The position numbers and the translations under genes are program-made. A model generated the notes under the pieces. That model made no database searches. It was not told the origin of the DNA and was given only the letters and a program-made list of their open reading frames with translations. A DNA stretch of 64,000 nt, taken from assembly GCF_014207845.1 (NCBI RefSeq), contig NZ_JACHLC010000003.1, positions 310,001-374,000 on the forward strand. Reading direction: 5' to 3'. Shown piece by piece: positions 16,392 through 25,233 of the stretch (its first letter is position 1; each line of letters opens with the position of its first letter). The stretch is from Chryseobacterium shigense. GTDB lineage: Bacteria > Bacteroidota > Bacteroidia > Flavobacteriales > Weeksellaceae.

Positions 16392-17323
16392 CAGAACTAA
16401 ACTATATTAATCTTTCGTATCAAACCGGTTCCCAAAAGGAATACAATATCCCGCTGACCTATCAGATCTTCGGGAAAGACCTGTTTTCAGCACCCGTTAT
16501 ACTGGTAAATCATGCTTTAACCGGGAACTCAAACGTTTCTGGAGAAAAAGGCTGGTGGAAAAAACTTATCGGGGAAAATCAGGTAATTGATACCAATATA
16601 TATACAGTTCTGTGTTTCAATATTCCCGGAAACGGATATGATGATTTTTTAATTGATGAATACGAAGATTTCACCTCTTCAGATATTGCACAAATATTCC
16701 TGAAAGGTCTTGAAGCTTTACATATCAAAAATTTATACGCCATTATCGGAGGTTCCCTCGGAGGAGGAATTGCCTGGGAGATGCTTGCAAAACAGCCGCA
16801 ACTCTCGGAGATATTTATTCCTATTGCCTGTGACCTTAAAACTCATGACTGGCTTCATGCACAGTGTCTTGTTCAGAAATTTCTGCTTAATGGAAACGAT
16901 GAGCCTCTGCAGAAAGCAAGAATCCATGCTATGTTGTGTTACAGGACCCCTCAATCTTTAAATGACAGATTTCAAAACAGATACGATCAGAAGAATCAGA
17001 GGCTTGAGTCTGAAGACTGGTTGGTTTATCATGGAAATTCATTAAACGAAAGATTTAGTTTAAAATCTTACAAGCTGATGAATCATTTGCTCATGAATAT
17101 CAATACCGAAGAAGAAAAACTGGAAAAAATCAGTTCCCGAATTCACCTTATCGCAGTAGATACAGATTTGTTTTTCCCTGCTTCAGAAATGCGAATGTGC
17201 TTTGAACAGCTGAAAGAGAAAAACAAAGAGGTTTTCTATCATGAAATACAGTCAATTCACGGGCATGATGCCTTCCTAATGGAATACGAACAATTAAATA
17301 CTATCATAAAAAATATTTTGTAG
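16385..17323 (+). CDS. metX: Homoserine O-acetyltransferase (MetX-like alpha/beta hydrolase)
   Basis: Converts homoserine to an O-acyl ester for methionine synthesis. The fold is alpha/beta hydrolase with the family catalytic triad: Ser about 124 in GGSLGGG, Asp about 261 in DTDLFFP, and His about 294 in GHDAFL. The substrate-loop signature LVNHALTGNSNV is also seen. The start was placed at TTG 16385 (MKTELNYINL). A longer reading frame from 16274 would translate the riboswitch and is rejected. At 312 residues it is shorter than the common 350-380, as in other flavobacterial members. The hom gene starts two nt after this stop, so they are coupled. Acetyl rather than succinyl donor is assumed from family; not proven. 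Confidence 0.88.
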   Translation: MKTELNYINLSYQTGSQKEYNIPLTYQIFGKDLFSAPVILVNHALTGNSNVSGEKGWWKKLIGENQVIDTNIYTVLCFNIPGNGYDDFLIDEYEDFTSSDIAQIFLKGLEALHIKNLYAIIGGSLGGGIAWEMLAKQPQLSEIFIPIACDLKTHDWLHAQCLVQKFLLNGNDEPLQKARIHAMLCYRTPQSLNDRFQNRYDQKNQRLESEDWLVYHGNSLNERFSLKSYKLMNHLLMNINTEEEKLEKISSRIHLIAVDTDLFFPASEMRMCFEQLKEKNKEVFYHEIQSIHGHDAFLMEYEQLNTIIKNIL

Positions 17324-17324
17324 A

Positions 17325-18863
17325 ATGAGAAATGCTAACGAAATAAAGTTTTTAAAAAACAGATCAATCATTAAGTTTGAAGGAGAGGATTTCCTGGGTG
17401 AAATCGGGATCGACGGAAGAATTTTTAAAGCGCTTACTTTGGCACGCATCAGTGTTGGAGTAATCTCTCAACAGGCCATTGAAAACGGAATATCCATTCT
17501 GGTCAATGAGGCAGATGCAGAAAAAGCAGTTACCTGTCTGATCGATGAGTTTGAGGCAGAAAGAAAATCAGGAAAAGTTTCACAGATATACAGTATTAAT
17601 AACGTTTCCGTACTCGGTTTTGTAGCGGAAGATTTTAATAAAGTTCTTGCAGAGCTTGCAAGGAATAATGTTTTTCCGCTTCTTCTGAACCAGGTTGCAG
17701 CCGAAAAGAGAGTTAATATTGTGGTTACCTCTTCTCAGGACGAGAAAACGAAAAATATCATTGAATCCGAAATTTTCAAAAAGCCTAAAACCGTTCACCT
17801 GGCAATCATAGGACATGGAAACGTTGGAAAGACTTTAATAGACCAGGTTTTACAGTCCTCTGAAGAAATCAAAAGACGTAAAAAAATAGATCTTAAGGTA
17901 GTTGCAGTGGCCAACTCAAGAAAGATTGCATTCAACAAAAAAGGATTTAATGAAAACTGGAACGATGAGGTTTTAACAGCAGAACACTCATCAAATGTTG
18001 AAGAACTGATCAGTTTTTCAAAAGAAAACCAACTGGAAAACCTTATTGTAGTGGACAATACGGCAAGCAAAGATTTTGTAAAGAATTATCATGCGCTGGC
18101 CGAAAACGGCTTTGATCTGGTTTCCTCCAATAAAATATTCAATACCCTTCCTATCGAAGAATACCGTAAACTAAGATATACGTTGAGCAAAAACAACAGA
18201 CGCTATTTATATGAAACTAATGTAGGAGCAGGGCTTCCATTGATTGATACGATAAAATTATTACATCTTTCAGGAGAAAATATCACGAGAATAAAAGGCG
18301 TGTTTTCCGGATCGTTGAGCTATATCTTCAATAATTTCTCTGTGAGAAATGATAAGTTCTCAACCATCATCGGAGAGGCAATGGAAAAGGGATACACGGA
18401 ACCCGATCCGCGTGAAGACCTTTCAGGAAATGATGTCGCAAGAAAACTTCTGATCCTTGCCAGAGAGCTGGATCTGATCAATGAGTTCCAGGATATCAAT
18501 ATTCAGAATTTAATTCCTGAAAACCTGCTTTCCATTGATAAAAATGAGTTTGTTTCAAGGCTTGAGGAGTTGGATGATGAATATCAGAGAATTAAAGAAG
18601 AGCAGCAATCGGGGCACGTGCTTCGTTATGTAGGTGATCTTCACGGTGACCTTCAGAAAGATAAAGGACAACTGGATGTGAAATTGGTTTCCGTACCCGG
18701 AAGTTCAGCTTTAGGTCAGTTAAAAGGTTCAGATTCTATCTTTGAGATCTACACGGAAAGCTATGGTGAAAATCCTATTGTAATTATGGGAGCCGGGGCC
18801 GGAGCCAAAGTAACGGCGAGAGGAGTTTTCGGGGATATTTTAAGAGTAAGTGAAACTAAATAA
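17325..18863 (+). CDS. ACT-domain homoserine dehydrogenase without aspartate kinase domain
   Basis: A 512-residue protein resembling the C-terminal two-thirds of ThrA/MetL (aspartate kinase-homoserine dehydrogenase). Residues 1-150 look like the tandem ACT regulatory region (GIDGRIFKALTLARISVGVISQ; SVLGFVAEDFNKVLAELARNNV). From about 155 an NAD(P)-binding Rossmann fold starts at IIGHGNVGKT, and the catalytic part has NVGAGLPLIDTIKLL, GVFSGSLSYIFN and KGYTEPDPREDLSG. The kinase domain is absent, so aspartate phosphorylation must come from another gene. The enzyme would make homoserine for the upstream MetX, whose stop codon is immediately before this start. The ACT part may still give feedback control by threonine or methionine. 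Confidence 0.9.
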   Translation: MRNANEIKFLKNRSIIKFEGEDFLGEIGIDGRIFKALTLARISVGVISQQAIENGISILVNEADAEKAVTCLIDEFEAERKSGKVSQIYSINNVSVLGFVAEDFNKVLAELARNNVFPLLLNQVAAEKRVNIVVTSSQDEKTKNIIESEIFKKPKTVHLAIIGHGNVGKTLIDQVLQSSEEIKRRKKIDLKVVAVANSRKIAFNKKGFNENWNDEVLTAEHSSNVEELISFSKENQLENLIVVDNTASKDFVKNYHALAENGFDLVSSNKIFNTLPIEEYRKLRYTLSKNNRRYLYETNVGAGLPLIDTIKLLHLSGENITRIKGVFSGSLSYIFNNFSVRNDKFSTIIGEAMEKGYTEPDPREDLSGNDVARKLLILARELDLINEFQDINIQNLIPENLLSIDKNEFVSRLEELDDEYQRIKEEQQSGHVLRYVGDLHGDLQKDKGQLDVKLVSVPGSSALGQLKGSDSIFEIYTESYGENPIVIMGAGAGAKVTARGVFGDILRVSETK

Positions 18864-18878
18864 CTAATATAACAATTT

Positions 18879-18936
18879 AACAATGTGCCAGTTTACCAAT
18901 AATCTTATTGTTACATTGATAGACTGATACATTGTT
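18879..18936 (+). repeat. Inverted repeat (22-nt arms) between the homoserine dehydrogenase and sulfhydrylase genes
   Basis: Arm one at 18879-18900 and arm two at 18915-18936 match at 18 of 22 positions, with two further G-U pairs possible in RNA and a 14-nt loop. The structure ends 15 nt before the next ATG. It is built from AACAATGT-, CAGT- and CAAT-like words. Confidence 0.7.
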
Positions 18937-18951
18937 ACATTTTAAAACTAT

Positions 18952-20112
18952 ATGGAAAATTTTGAAACATCAGCGATAAGAACACAGACTGAACGAACAC
19001 AGTTTGACGAACATTCAACGGCATTATACCTTACATCCAGCTTTATTTTTCAGGATGCTGAAGATATGAGAGCCAGTTTTGCTGAAGAAAAATCTAAAAA
19101 CCTCTACAGCCGTTTTTCAAACCCGAATGTAACTGAATTCACGGATAAGATTGCAAAAATGGAGGGAGCTGAAGCCGGATATGCATTTGCAACAGGAATG
19201 GCGGCTATCTATTCAACATTTGCTGCTTTACTGGAAGCAGGTGATCACATTGTTAGCTGCCAGTCTGTATTTGGGTCTACCCATACTTTATTTACAAAGT
19301 ATTTCCCGAAATGGAACATTGAAACTACTTATTTCAAAGCAGAAGATGCTGAAAATGTAGAGCGGTATATTAAACCCAATACTAAGATTTTATATCTCGA
19401 AACACCTACCAATCCTGCCATTGAAATTCTTGATCTTGAGTTTTTCGGACAGATTGCTAAAAAGCATAACCTGATATTTATCGTAGATAACTGTTTTGCA
19501 ACGCCTTATCTTCAGCAGCCCATTAAATATGGTGCAGATGTTGTTGTGCATTCTGCAACGAAGCTTATTGACGGACAGGGAAGAGTGTTAGGTGGAGTTG
19601 CGGTAGGAAGAGAAGATATGATCAGAGAGATTTATCTTTTTGCAAGAAATACAGGACCTGCAATGTCGCCTTTCAACGCATGGGTACTATCCAAAAGTCT
19701 CGAAACACTGGCTATCCGTGTTGAAAAACATTGTGAAAATGCTTTGAAAGTAGCTGAGTTTTTGGAAAATCATCCTAATGTAGAACTCGTAAAATATCCT
19801 TTCCTGAAATCCCATCCGAGTTATGAAATCGCTAAAAAGCAGATGAAGCTTGGTGGAAATATTGTAGCCTTCGAAATTAAAGGAGGAATAGAAGGAGGAA
19901 GAAACTTCCTGGATAAAATAAAACTCTGCTCACTTTCTGCCAATCTGGGAGATACCAGAACTATTGTAACACATCCTGCATCAACTACTCATTCAAAACT
20001 GACGGACGAGGAAAGAAATGAAGTAGGAATTACCGCAGGTTTGGTTCGTTGTTCAGTAGGTCTTGAACATGTTGATGATGTGATAGCAGATCTGAAACAG
20101 GCTTTAGATTAA
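18952..20112 (+). CDS. Cys/Met-metabolism PLP enzyme (O-acylhomoserine sulfhydrylase)
   Basis: A 386-residue PLP-dependent trans-sulfuration-family protein. The pyridoxal-binding lysine lies in HSATKLIDGQG (about residue 204), with the family phrases YSRFSNPNV, ATGMAAIYSTFAALLEAGDH, ETPTNPA and IFIVDNCFATPY also present. It most resembles O-succinyl/O-acetylhomoserine sulfhydrylases (MetZ/MetY), which add sulfide to make homocysteine. The preceding MetX would give O-acetylhomoserine, supporting that reading. Cystathionine gamma-synthase activity is an alternative. It follows the dehydrogenase gene after 88 nt that hold a strong inverted repeat. Confidence 0.9.
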   Translation: MENFETSAIRTQTERTQFDEHSTALYLTSSFIFQDAEDMRASFAEEKSKNLYSRFSNPNVTEFTDKIAKMEGAEAGYAFATGMAAIYSTFAALLEAGDHIVSCQSVFGSTHTLFTKYFPKWNIETTYFKAEDAENVERYIKPNTKILYLETPTNPAIEILDLEFFGQIAKKHNLIFIVDNCFATPYLQQPIKYGADVVVHSATKLIDGQGRVLGGVAVGREDMIREIYLFARNTGPAMSPFNAWVLSKSLETLAIRVEKHCENALKVAEFLENHPNVELVKYPFLKSHPSYEIAKKQMKLGGNIVAFEIKGGIEGGRNFLDKIKLCSLSANLGDTRTIVTHPASTTHSKLTDEERNEVGITAGLVRCSVGLEHVDDVIADLKQALD

Positions 20113-20120
20113 TCAATAGG

Positions 20121-20171
20121 AATGGGATTTAGCCCATTTAATCAATGGTAACACAAAAATGGCTTTAGCCA
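20121..20171 (+). repeat. Two short palindromes before the first methionine synthase gene
   Basis: AATGGG/CCCATT (20121-20126 and 20133-20138, loop ATTTAG) and TGGCTTTAGCCA (20160-20171). They share the core GGxTTTAGCC. The second one ends 11 nt before the start codon of the next gene. They resemble short dispersed palindromes rather than terminators, since no T tract follows. Confidence 0.6.
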
Positions 20172-20182
20172 AAATATATAAA

Positions 20183-21193
20183 ATGAAAAATTCAGAACAA
20201 CTATACAAAGCATTATCCGAGAGAATTTTAATTCTTGACGGAGCTATGGGAACCATGCTTCAGCGTTATAATTTTGAAGAAGAGGATTACCGTGGCGAAC
20301 GTTTCAAAGACTGGGAACATCCGGTAAAGGGAAACAATGACCTGCTTTCCCTTACGCAGCCTCAGGCAATTGAAGAAGTTCATAAGAAATACCTGGAAGC
20401 CGGAGCAGACATTATAGAAACCAATACGTTCTCCGGAACCACTATCGCGATGGCAGATTATCATATGGAAGATCTGGTATACGACCTGAACTATGAATCA
20501 GCTAAGATTGCCAGAAAAGCCTGTGATGAATTTACCACTAAAAATCCAGACAAACCAAGATTTGTTGCCGGCTCCATAGGACCTACGAACAGAACAGCAA
20601 GTTTAAGTCCGGATGTAAACGATCCGGGATACAGGGCAATTACCTTTGAAGAGTTGAGAGTAGCTTATAAACAGCAATGTGAAGCTTTACTTGACGGAGG
20701 CTCAGACATTCTTCTGGTAGAAACCATCTTTGATACCCTGAATGCAAAAGCAGCCCTGTTTGCCATTGATGAAATTCAGGAAGAAAGAAACATAAAAATT
20801 CCTATTATGGTTTCCGGGACAATTACAGATGCCTCAGGAAGAACTTTGAGCGGACAAACCGCTGAAGCGTTCCTTATATCGATTTCGCATCTGAACTTAC
20901 TGAGTGTAGGTTTCAACTGTGCATTGGGTGCGGATCAGTTGACCCCATATCTGGAAACGCTGGCACATAATTCAGAATTTTATGTTTCAGCTTATCCGAA
21001 TGCAGGACTTCCGAACGCTTTCGGAAAATATGATGAAACACCGGAAGATATGGCAAGACAGATCAAAGAATATGTAGAGAAAGGATTAATCAATATCATT
21101 GGAGGGTGCTGTGGAACAACCCCTGATCACATTAAAGCAATAGCAGATCTTGTAGCGCAGTATTCTCCAAGAAAATTGAAGAAATTTGCATAA
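20183..21193 (+). CDS. Methionine synthase, homocysteine-binding half (split MetH)
   Basis: The 336-residue protein is the homocysteine S-methyltransferase domain of cobalamin-dependent methionine synthase. Seen in order are [11 protein letters not shown] near the N-terminus, IETNTFSGT, and the zinc-binding cysteines in GFNCALG and in [10 protein letters not shown] near the C-terminus. Start ATG 20183 ([11 protein letters not shown]) is chosen; the upstream in-frame ATG at 20159 lies within a palindrome. The remaining domains of MetH are encoded by the gene at 21513-24173. Together they total about 1220 residues, the length of the one-chain enzyme, so this is a clean gene split at the Hcy/folate domain border. 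Confidence 0.93.
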   Translation: MKNSEQLYKALSERILILDGAMGTMLQRYNFEEEDYRGERFKDWEHPVKGNNDLLSLTQPQAIEEVHKKYLEAGADIIETNTFSGTTIAMADYHMEDLVYDLNYESAKIARKACDEFTTKNPDKPRFVAGSIGPTNRTASLSPDVNDPGYRAITFEELRVAYKQQCEALLDGGSDILLVETIFDTLNAKAALFAIDEIQEERNIKIPIMVSGTITDASGRTLSGQTAEAFLISISHLNLLSVGFNCALGADQLTPYLETLAHNSEFYVSAYPNAGLPNAFGKYDETPEDMARQIKEYVEKGLINIIGGCCGTTPDHIKAIADLVAQYSPRKLKKFA

Positions 21194-21275
21194 TTTGATA
21201 GGTTTTTTAATTAAAATAAAAAATAAGTGCTTGATTATAAATGTTAACTTTAAGTAAGTCACAAAATTTAACATT

Positions 21276-21497
21276 ATGGAAAAGTCTGGTTACTGAAAAA
21301 ATTCAGATGAGATAAAACTTTTATAAAAGTAAAAAGACCGAACTCGCTCTTATTGTACTATAATAGAGATCACGGAAGAAATAGAAGAATTAGCAAAAAA
21401 ACACAATGTAACCTGTAAAAGGGTTCCAATATGTACCGCATCAGGTAAACATACAGATCTGCTCCGGCAGAATGCAGACAATGCCTATTATATTTAG
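21276..21497 (+). pseudogene. Possible degraded small gene between the two methionine synthase halves
   Basis: This is a guess. One frame from ATG 21276 to TAG 21497 has three internal stops (TGA at codon 7, TAA at 17 and 19) and is then open for 54 codons with protein-like text (EEIEELAKKHNVTCKRVP, HTDLLRQNADNAYYI). I do not recognise the product. In A/T-rich DNA an opening of this length can arise by chance. The remaining gap (21194-21512) holds nothing else I can name. Confidence 0.25.
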
Positions 21498-21512
21498 AAG
21501 AATAGACAAATA

Positions 21513-24173
21513 ATGAAATATTTAAGATTATCCGGCCTTGAGCCCCTTATTATAACCCCCGAAAGTAATTTCATCAATGTTGGTGAAAGGACCAATGTTG
21601 CCGGGTCCAAAAAATTTTTAAGACTGATAAAAGAGGAGAAATTCTCTGAAGCACTCGATATTGCCCGCCATCAGGTAGAAGGTGGTGCACAGATTCTTGA
21701 TGTTAATTTCGATGACGGATTGATCGACGGAAAAGCCTCCATGATCAAATTTCTGAATCTGATAGCCTCAGAACCGGATATTTCAAGAATTCCTATCATG
21801 ATAGACTCTTCCAAATGGGAGATCCTGGAAGCCGGACTTCAGGTAGCACAGGGTAAATGCGTAGTCAATTCCATCAGTCTGAAAGGAGGTGAAGAAGAAT
21901 TCATCAAGCAGGCAAAAGCTGTTAAAAGATACGGTGCAGCAGTAATCGTAATGGCATTTGACGAAACCGGCCAGGCAGATAATTTCGATCGTAGAATTGA
22001 AATTTCAAAACGGTCCTATGATATCCTTGTTAATCAGCTTGGTTTCCCTGCCGAAGATATTATTTTCGACCTGAATATCTTCCCGGTAGCCACAGGAATG
22101 GAAGAGCATAGAAAAAATGCCGTAGATTTCATAGAAGCGACAAGATGGGTAAGACAGAACCTTCCTTATGCTTCCGTAAGCGGTGGCGTTAGTAACGTGT
22201 CCTTTTCGTTCCGTGGAAATGATACTGTAAGAGAAGCGATGCACTCAGTATTCCTTTACCATGCCATTCAGGCTGGTATGAATATCGGGATTGTAAACCC
22301 TTCCATGCTGGAAGTATATGACGAGATCAATAAAGAACTTCTGGAACTCGTAGAAGATGTGATTCTTGACAGAAGAGACGATGCTACGGAAAGACTTCTG
22401 GATTATTCCGAAAAGCATAAATCCGTTAAAAAAGAAATAGTTGAAGATCTCGAATGGAGGACAAGGCCTCTGCAGGACAGAATTACCCATGCCTTGGTAA
22501 AAGGAATTGACCGTTTTATTGAAGAAGATGTAGAAGAAGCCCGGAAACAGGCTGCCAAACCGCTACATGTTATTGAGATTAACCTCATGACCGGGATGGG
22601 TGTTGTGGGAGACCTTTTCGGAAGCGGAAAAATGTTCCTGCCACAGGTTGTAAAATCGGCAAGAGTAATGAAAAAAGCAGTGGCTTATCTGCAGCCCTTT
22701 ATTGAAGCAGAGAAAGACGGATCAAGACCAGCCAACGGAAAAATCCTGATGGCAACGGTAAAAGGAGATGTTCATGATATCGGGAAAAATATCGTAAGCG
22801 TAGTATTGGGCTGCAACAATTATGAAATTGTAGACCTCGGTGTAATGGTTCCTGCAGAAAAGATTATCCAGACAGCCATTGAAGAAAAAGTAGATGTGAT
22901 CGGATTAAGCGGATTGATTACCCCAAGTCTTGATGAAATGGTATACATCGCCTCCGAACTCGAAAGACAAAACCTCAATTTTCCTTTACTGATCGGCGGT
23001 GCAACTACTTCCAAAGCCCATACCGCGGTAAAGATCGATTTGAAATATAAAAATGCTGTAGTCCACGTTAACGATGCATCCAGAGCGGTAAATGTAGTAA
23101 GTTCATTGTTGGGAGACAGAAACAAAGACTATGTTTCAGAGCTTAAAGACGAATATTCTGATTTCCGTGAAAAGTTTCTGAACAGACAGGTTGATAAAGA
23201 TTATGTCTCCATTGAGGAAGCAAGAGAAAACCATTTCTCTGTCGATTGGGCAAATGAAGAAATTTTCACACCGAATAATTTAGGTGTAACTGTAATCGAA
23301 GATCAGGACTTAAATGAATTGCTTCCGTTTATCGACTGGTCTCCATTTTTCAGAAGCTGGGATCTGCACGGAAAATATCCGAATATTTTAGAAGATGAGG
23401 TCGTAGGAACCCAGGCTAAAGAATTATTTAAAGATGCTCAGGTTATTTTAAAGAGAATTCTTGATGAAAAGCTGTTAAAGGCAAAAGCTGTATTCGGAAT
23501 TTTCAAAGCGAATTCCAATGAAACGGATGATGTTTTAATCTTTAACGAAAATAATGAAGAACAAGCAAAGTTTTTAACCTTAAGACAGCAGGCCCAGCGT
23601 TCAAAAGGAAAAGAATATTTAGCGTTAAGTGATTTCATTGCTCCACATACATCCGGCAAAACAGATTATGTAGGAGCTTTCTGTGTCACTACCGGTTTCG
23701 GAACAGATGAACTGTCAGAAGAATACGAAAAGGCAAACGATGATTACAACGCCATCATGGTAAAAGCCCTTGCCGACAGATTTGCAGAAGCTTATGCCGA
23801 ATTTCTGCATAAAAAAGTAAGGACGGAATATTGGGGCTATGCCAATCAGGAGAATTTAAGCAATGAAGAACTGATCGCAGAAAAGTATAAAGGAATCCGT
23901 CCAGCTCCGGGATATCCTGCCTGTCCGGATCACTTGGAAAAGAAAACCATCTGGGACCTTTTAAAAGTGGAAGAAAATACAGGAGTTTTCCTGACTGAAA
24001 GTCTGGCCATGTTCCCAACAGCATCAGTTTCCGGATATTATTTCGGAAGCCCGCATGCCAAATATTTCGGTCTTGGAAAGATTACAGAAGACCAGCTTAA
24101 AGATTATGCAGAAAGAAGAGGCTGTAGCATTCAGGAAGCAAGAAAGTGGTTGTCTCCCAATCTGGCAGATTAA
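21513..24173 (+). CDS. metH: Methionine synthase, folate/cobalamin/activation half (split MetH)
   Basis: An 886-residue protein with the remaining MetH domains in order: pterin-binding domain (about 15-270, [29 protein letters not shown]), cobalamin cap (about 300-400), B12-binding domain with the DxHxxG signature ([12 protein letters not shown], lower axial histidine) and [13 protein letters not shown], then the C-terminal activation domain ([36 protein letters not shown], and the SAM-binding phrase [12 protein letters not shown]). It methylates homocysteine with methyltetrahydrofolate when paired with the upstream protein. The following metF gene supplies that folate. Control of the whole series by the SAM-I riboswitch is inferred from order and gap sizes. 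Confidence 0.95.
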   Translation: MKYLRLSGLEPLIITPESNFINVGERTNVAGSKKFLRLIKEEKFSEALDIARHQVEGGAQILDVNFDDGLIDGKASMIKFLNLIASEPDISRIPIMIDSSKWEILEAGLQVAQGKCVVNSISLKGGEEEFIKQAKAVKRYGAAVIVMAFDETGQADNFDRRIEISKRSYDILVNQLGFPAEDIIFDLNIFPVATGMEEHRKNAVDFIEATRWVRQNLPYASVSGGVSNVSFSFRGNDTVREAMHSVFLYHAIQAGMNIGIVNPSMLEVYDEINKELLELVEDVILDRRDDATERLLDYSEKHKSVKKEIVEDLEWRTRPLQDRITHALVKGIDRFIEEDVEEARKQAAKPLHVIEINLMTGMGVVGDLFGSGKMFLPQVVKSARVMKKAVAYLQPFIEAEKDGSRPANGKILMATVKGDVHDIGKNIVSVVLGCNNYEIVDLGVMVPAEKIIQTAIEEKVDVIGLSGLITPSLDEMVYIASELERQNLNFPLLIGGATTSKAHTAVKIDLKYKNAVVHVNDASRAVNVVSSLLGDRNKDYVSELKDEYSDFREKFLNRQVDKDYVSIEEARENHFSVDWANEEIFTPNNLGVTVIEDQDLNELLPFIDWSPFFRSWDLHGKYPNILEDEVVGTQAKELFKDAQVILKRILDEKLLKAKAVFGIFKANSNETDDVLIFNENNEEQAKFLTLRQQAQRSKGKEYLALSDFIAPHTSGKTDYVGAFCVTTGFGTDELSEEYEKANDDYNAIMVKALADRFAEAYAEFLHKKVRTEYWGYANQENLSNEELIAEKYKGIRPAPGYPACPDHLEKKTIWDLLKVEENTGVFLTESLAMFPTASVSGYYFGSPHAKYFGLGKITEDQLKDYAERRGCSIQEARKWLSPNLAD

Positions 24174-24221
24174 AAATATCATCAACTACTATTAAAGCTA
24201 AAATAATAACTAAACTATAAA

Positions 24222-25181
24222 ATGAAGATCACTGAACATATTAAAAATGCAAATGGGAAAACCTTATTTTCACTGGAGGTAGTTCCGCCTCAAAAGGGAA
24301 TCGGCATCGAAGATCTGTATACCAATATAGATCCGCTTATGGAATTTAAGCCCCCTTTCATAGATGTAACCACATCAAGGGAAGAATATATTTACATTGA
24401 TAAAGGCAATGGACTTATGGAGCGCCGTATCACCAGAATGCGTCCCGGGACCCTCGGAATCTGTGCCGCCATTCAACATAAATATAATGTAGATACCGTT
24501 CCACACCTGCTTTGCGGAGGGTTTACCAAAGAAGAAACTGAATATCTGCTTGTAGACTGTATGTATCTTGGAATAGATAATATTATGGCCCTGAGAGGGG
24601 ATGCCATGAAGGGACATCAATACTTTGAGCCAACACCGGGAGGTCACGCCAGTGCCATGGATTTGGTTCACCAGATTAATGATTTGGGAAGAGGAAAGTA
24701 TCTTCACAATGAAGAGGAAGCCTGTGATGAGCTTAATAAATTCTGCATAGGCGTAGCCGGTTATCCCGAAAAACACATGGAAGCCCCTTCCATGAATTAT
24801 GACCTGAAATGGCTCAAAGAAAAAGTGGATGCCGGGGCAGATTATATTGTTACCCAAATGTTTTTTGACAACAAAAGATTCATTGAATTTGTGACAAAAG
24901 CCCGCGAGATGGGTATTACAGTTCCTATTATTCCGGGAATTAAACCTATTGCAACAAAAAAACATCTTAAGATTCTGCCGCAGGTATTCAAGATAGATCT
25001 TCCTGAAGAACTCATCAACGAAGTGGAAAACGCTAAAAATAATGAAGCTGTAAAACAGATCGGGGTAGAATGGGCTATTGCCCAATGCAAGGAACTTCTG
25101 GACTTTGGAGTTCCTGTGCTGCACTTTTATTCTATGGGGAAAAGCGATAATATTAAAAAAGTAGCTGGCGAGCTATTCTAA
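24222..25181 (+). CDS. metF: Methylenetetrahydrofolate reductase
   Basis: The 319-residue protein matches MetF, which reduces 5,10-methylenetetrahydrofolate to 5-methyltetrahydrofolate with an FAD cofactor. The family phrases are LEVVPPQKG with its catalytic glutamate, DVTTSREE, NIMALRGD, and ADYIVTQMFFDN followed by VPIIPGIKPI. The C-terminal PVLHFYSMG fits the end of the TIM barrel. It is 48 nt after metH and is followed by a terminator, so it is the last gene of the methionine series. It has no extra regulatory domain, as is normal for bacterial MetF. Confidence 0.95.
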   Translation: MKITEHIKNANGKTLFSLEVVPPQKGIGIEDLYTNIDPLMEFKPPFIDVTTSREEYIYIDKGNGLMERRITRMRPGTLGICAAIQHKYNVDTVPHLLCGGFTKEETEYLLVDCMYLGIDNIMALRGDAMKGHQYFEPTPGGHASAMDLVHQINDLGRGKYLHNEEEACDELNKFCIGVAGYPEKHMEAPSMNYDLKWLKEKVDAGADYIVTQMFFDNKRFIEFVTKAREMGITVPIIPGIKPIATKKHLKILPQVFKIDLPEELINEVENAKNNEAVKQIGVEWAIAQCKELLDFGVPVLHFYSMGKSDNIKKVAGELF

Positions 25182-25203
25182 TAAAGTATCAAAATGAAAG
25201 GAG

Positions 25204-25224
25204 CCCTGCTGTTCAACAGCAGGG
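25204..25224 (+). terminator. Rho-independent terminator after metF
   Basis: CCCTGCTG (25204-25211) pairs with CAGCAGGG (25217-25224), loop TTCAA, followed by TTTTTATTTTT. It ends the methionine series, and the opposing gene ends nine nt beyond it. Confidence 0.92.
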
Positions 25225-25233
25225 TTTTTATTT

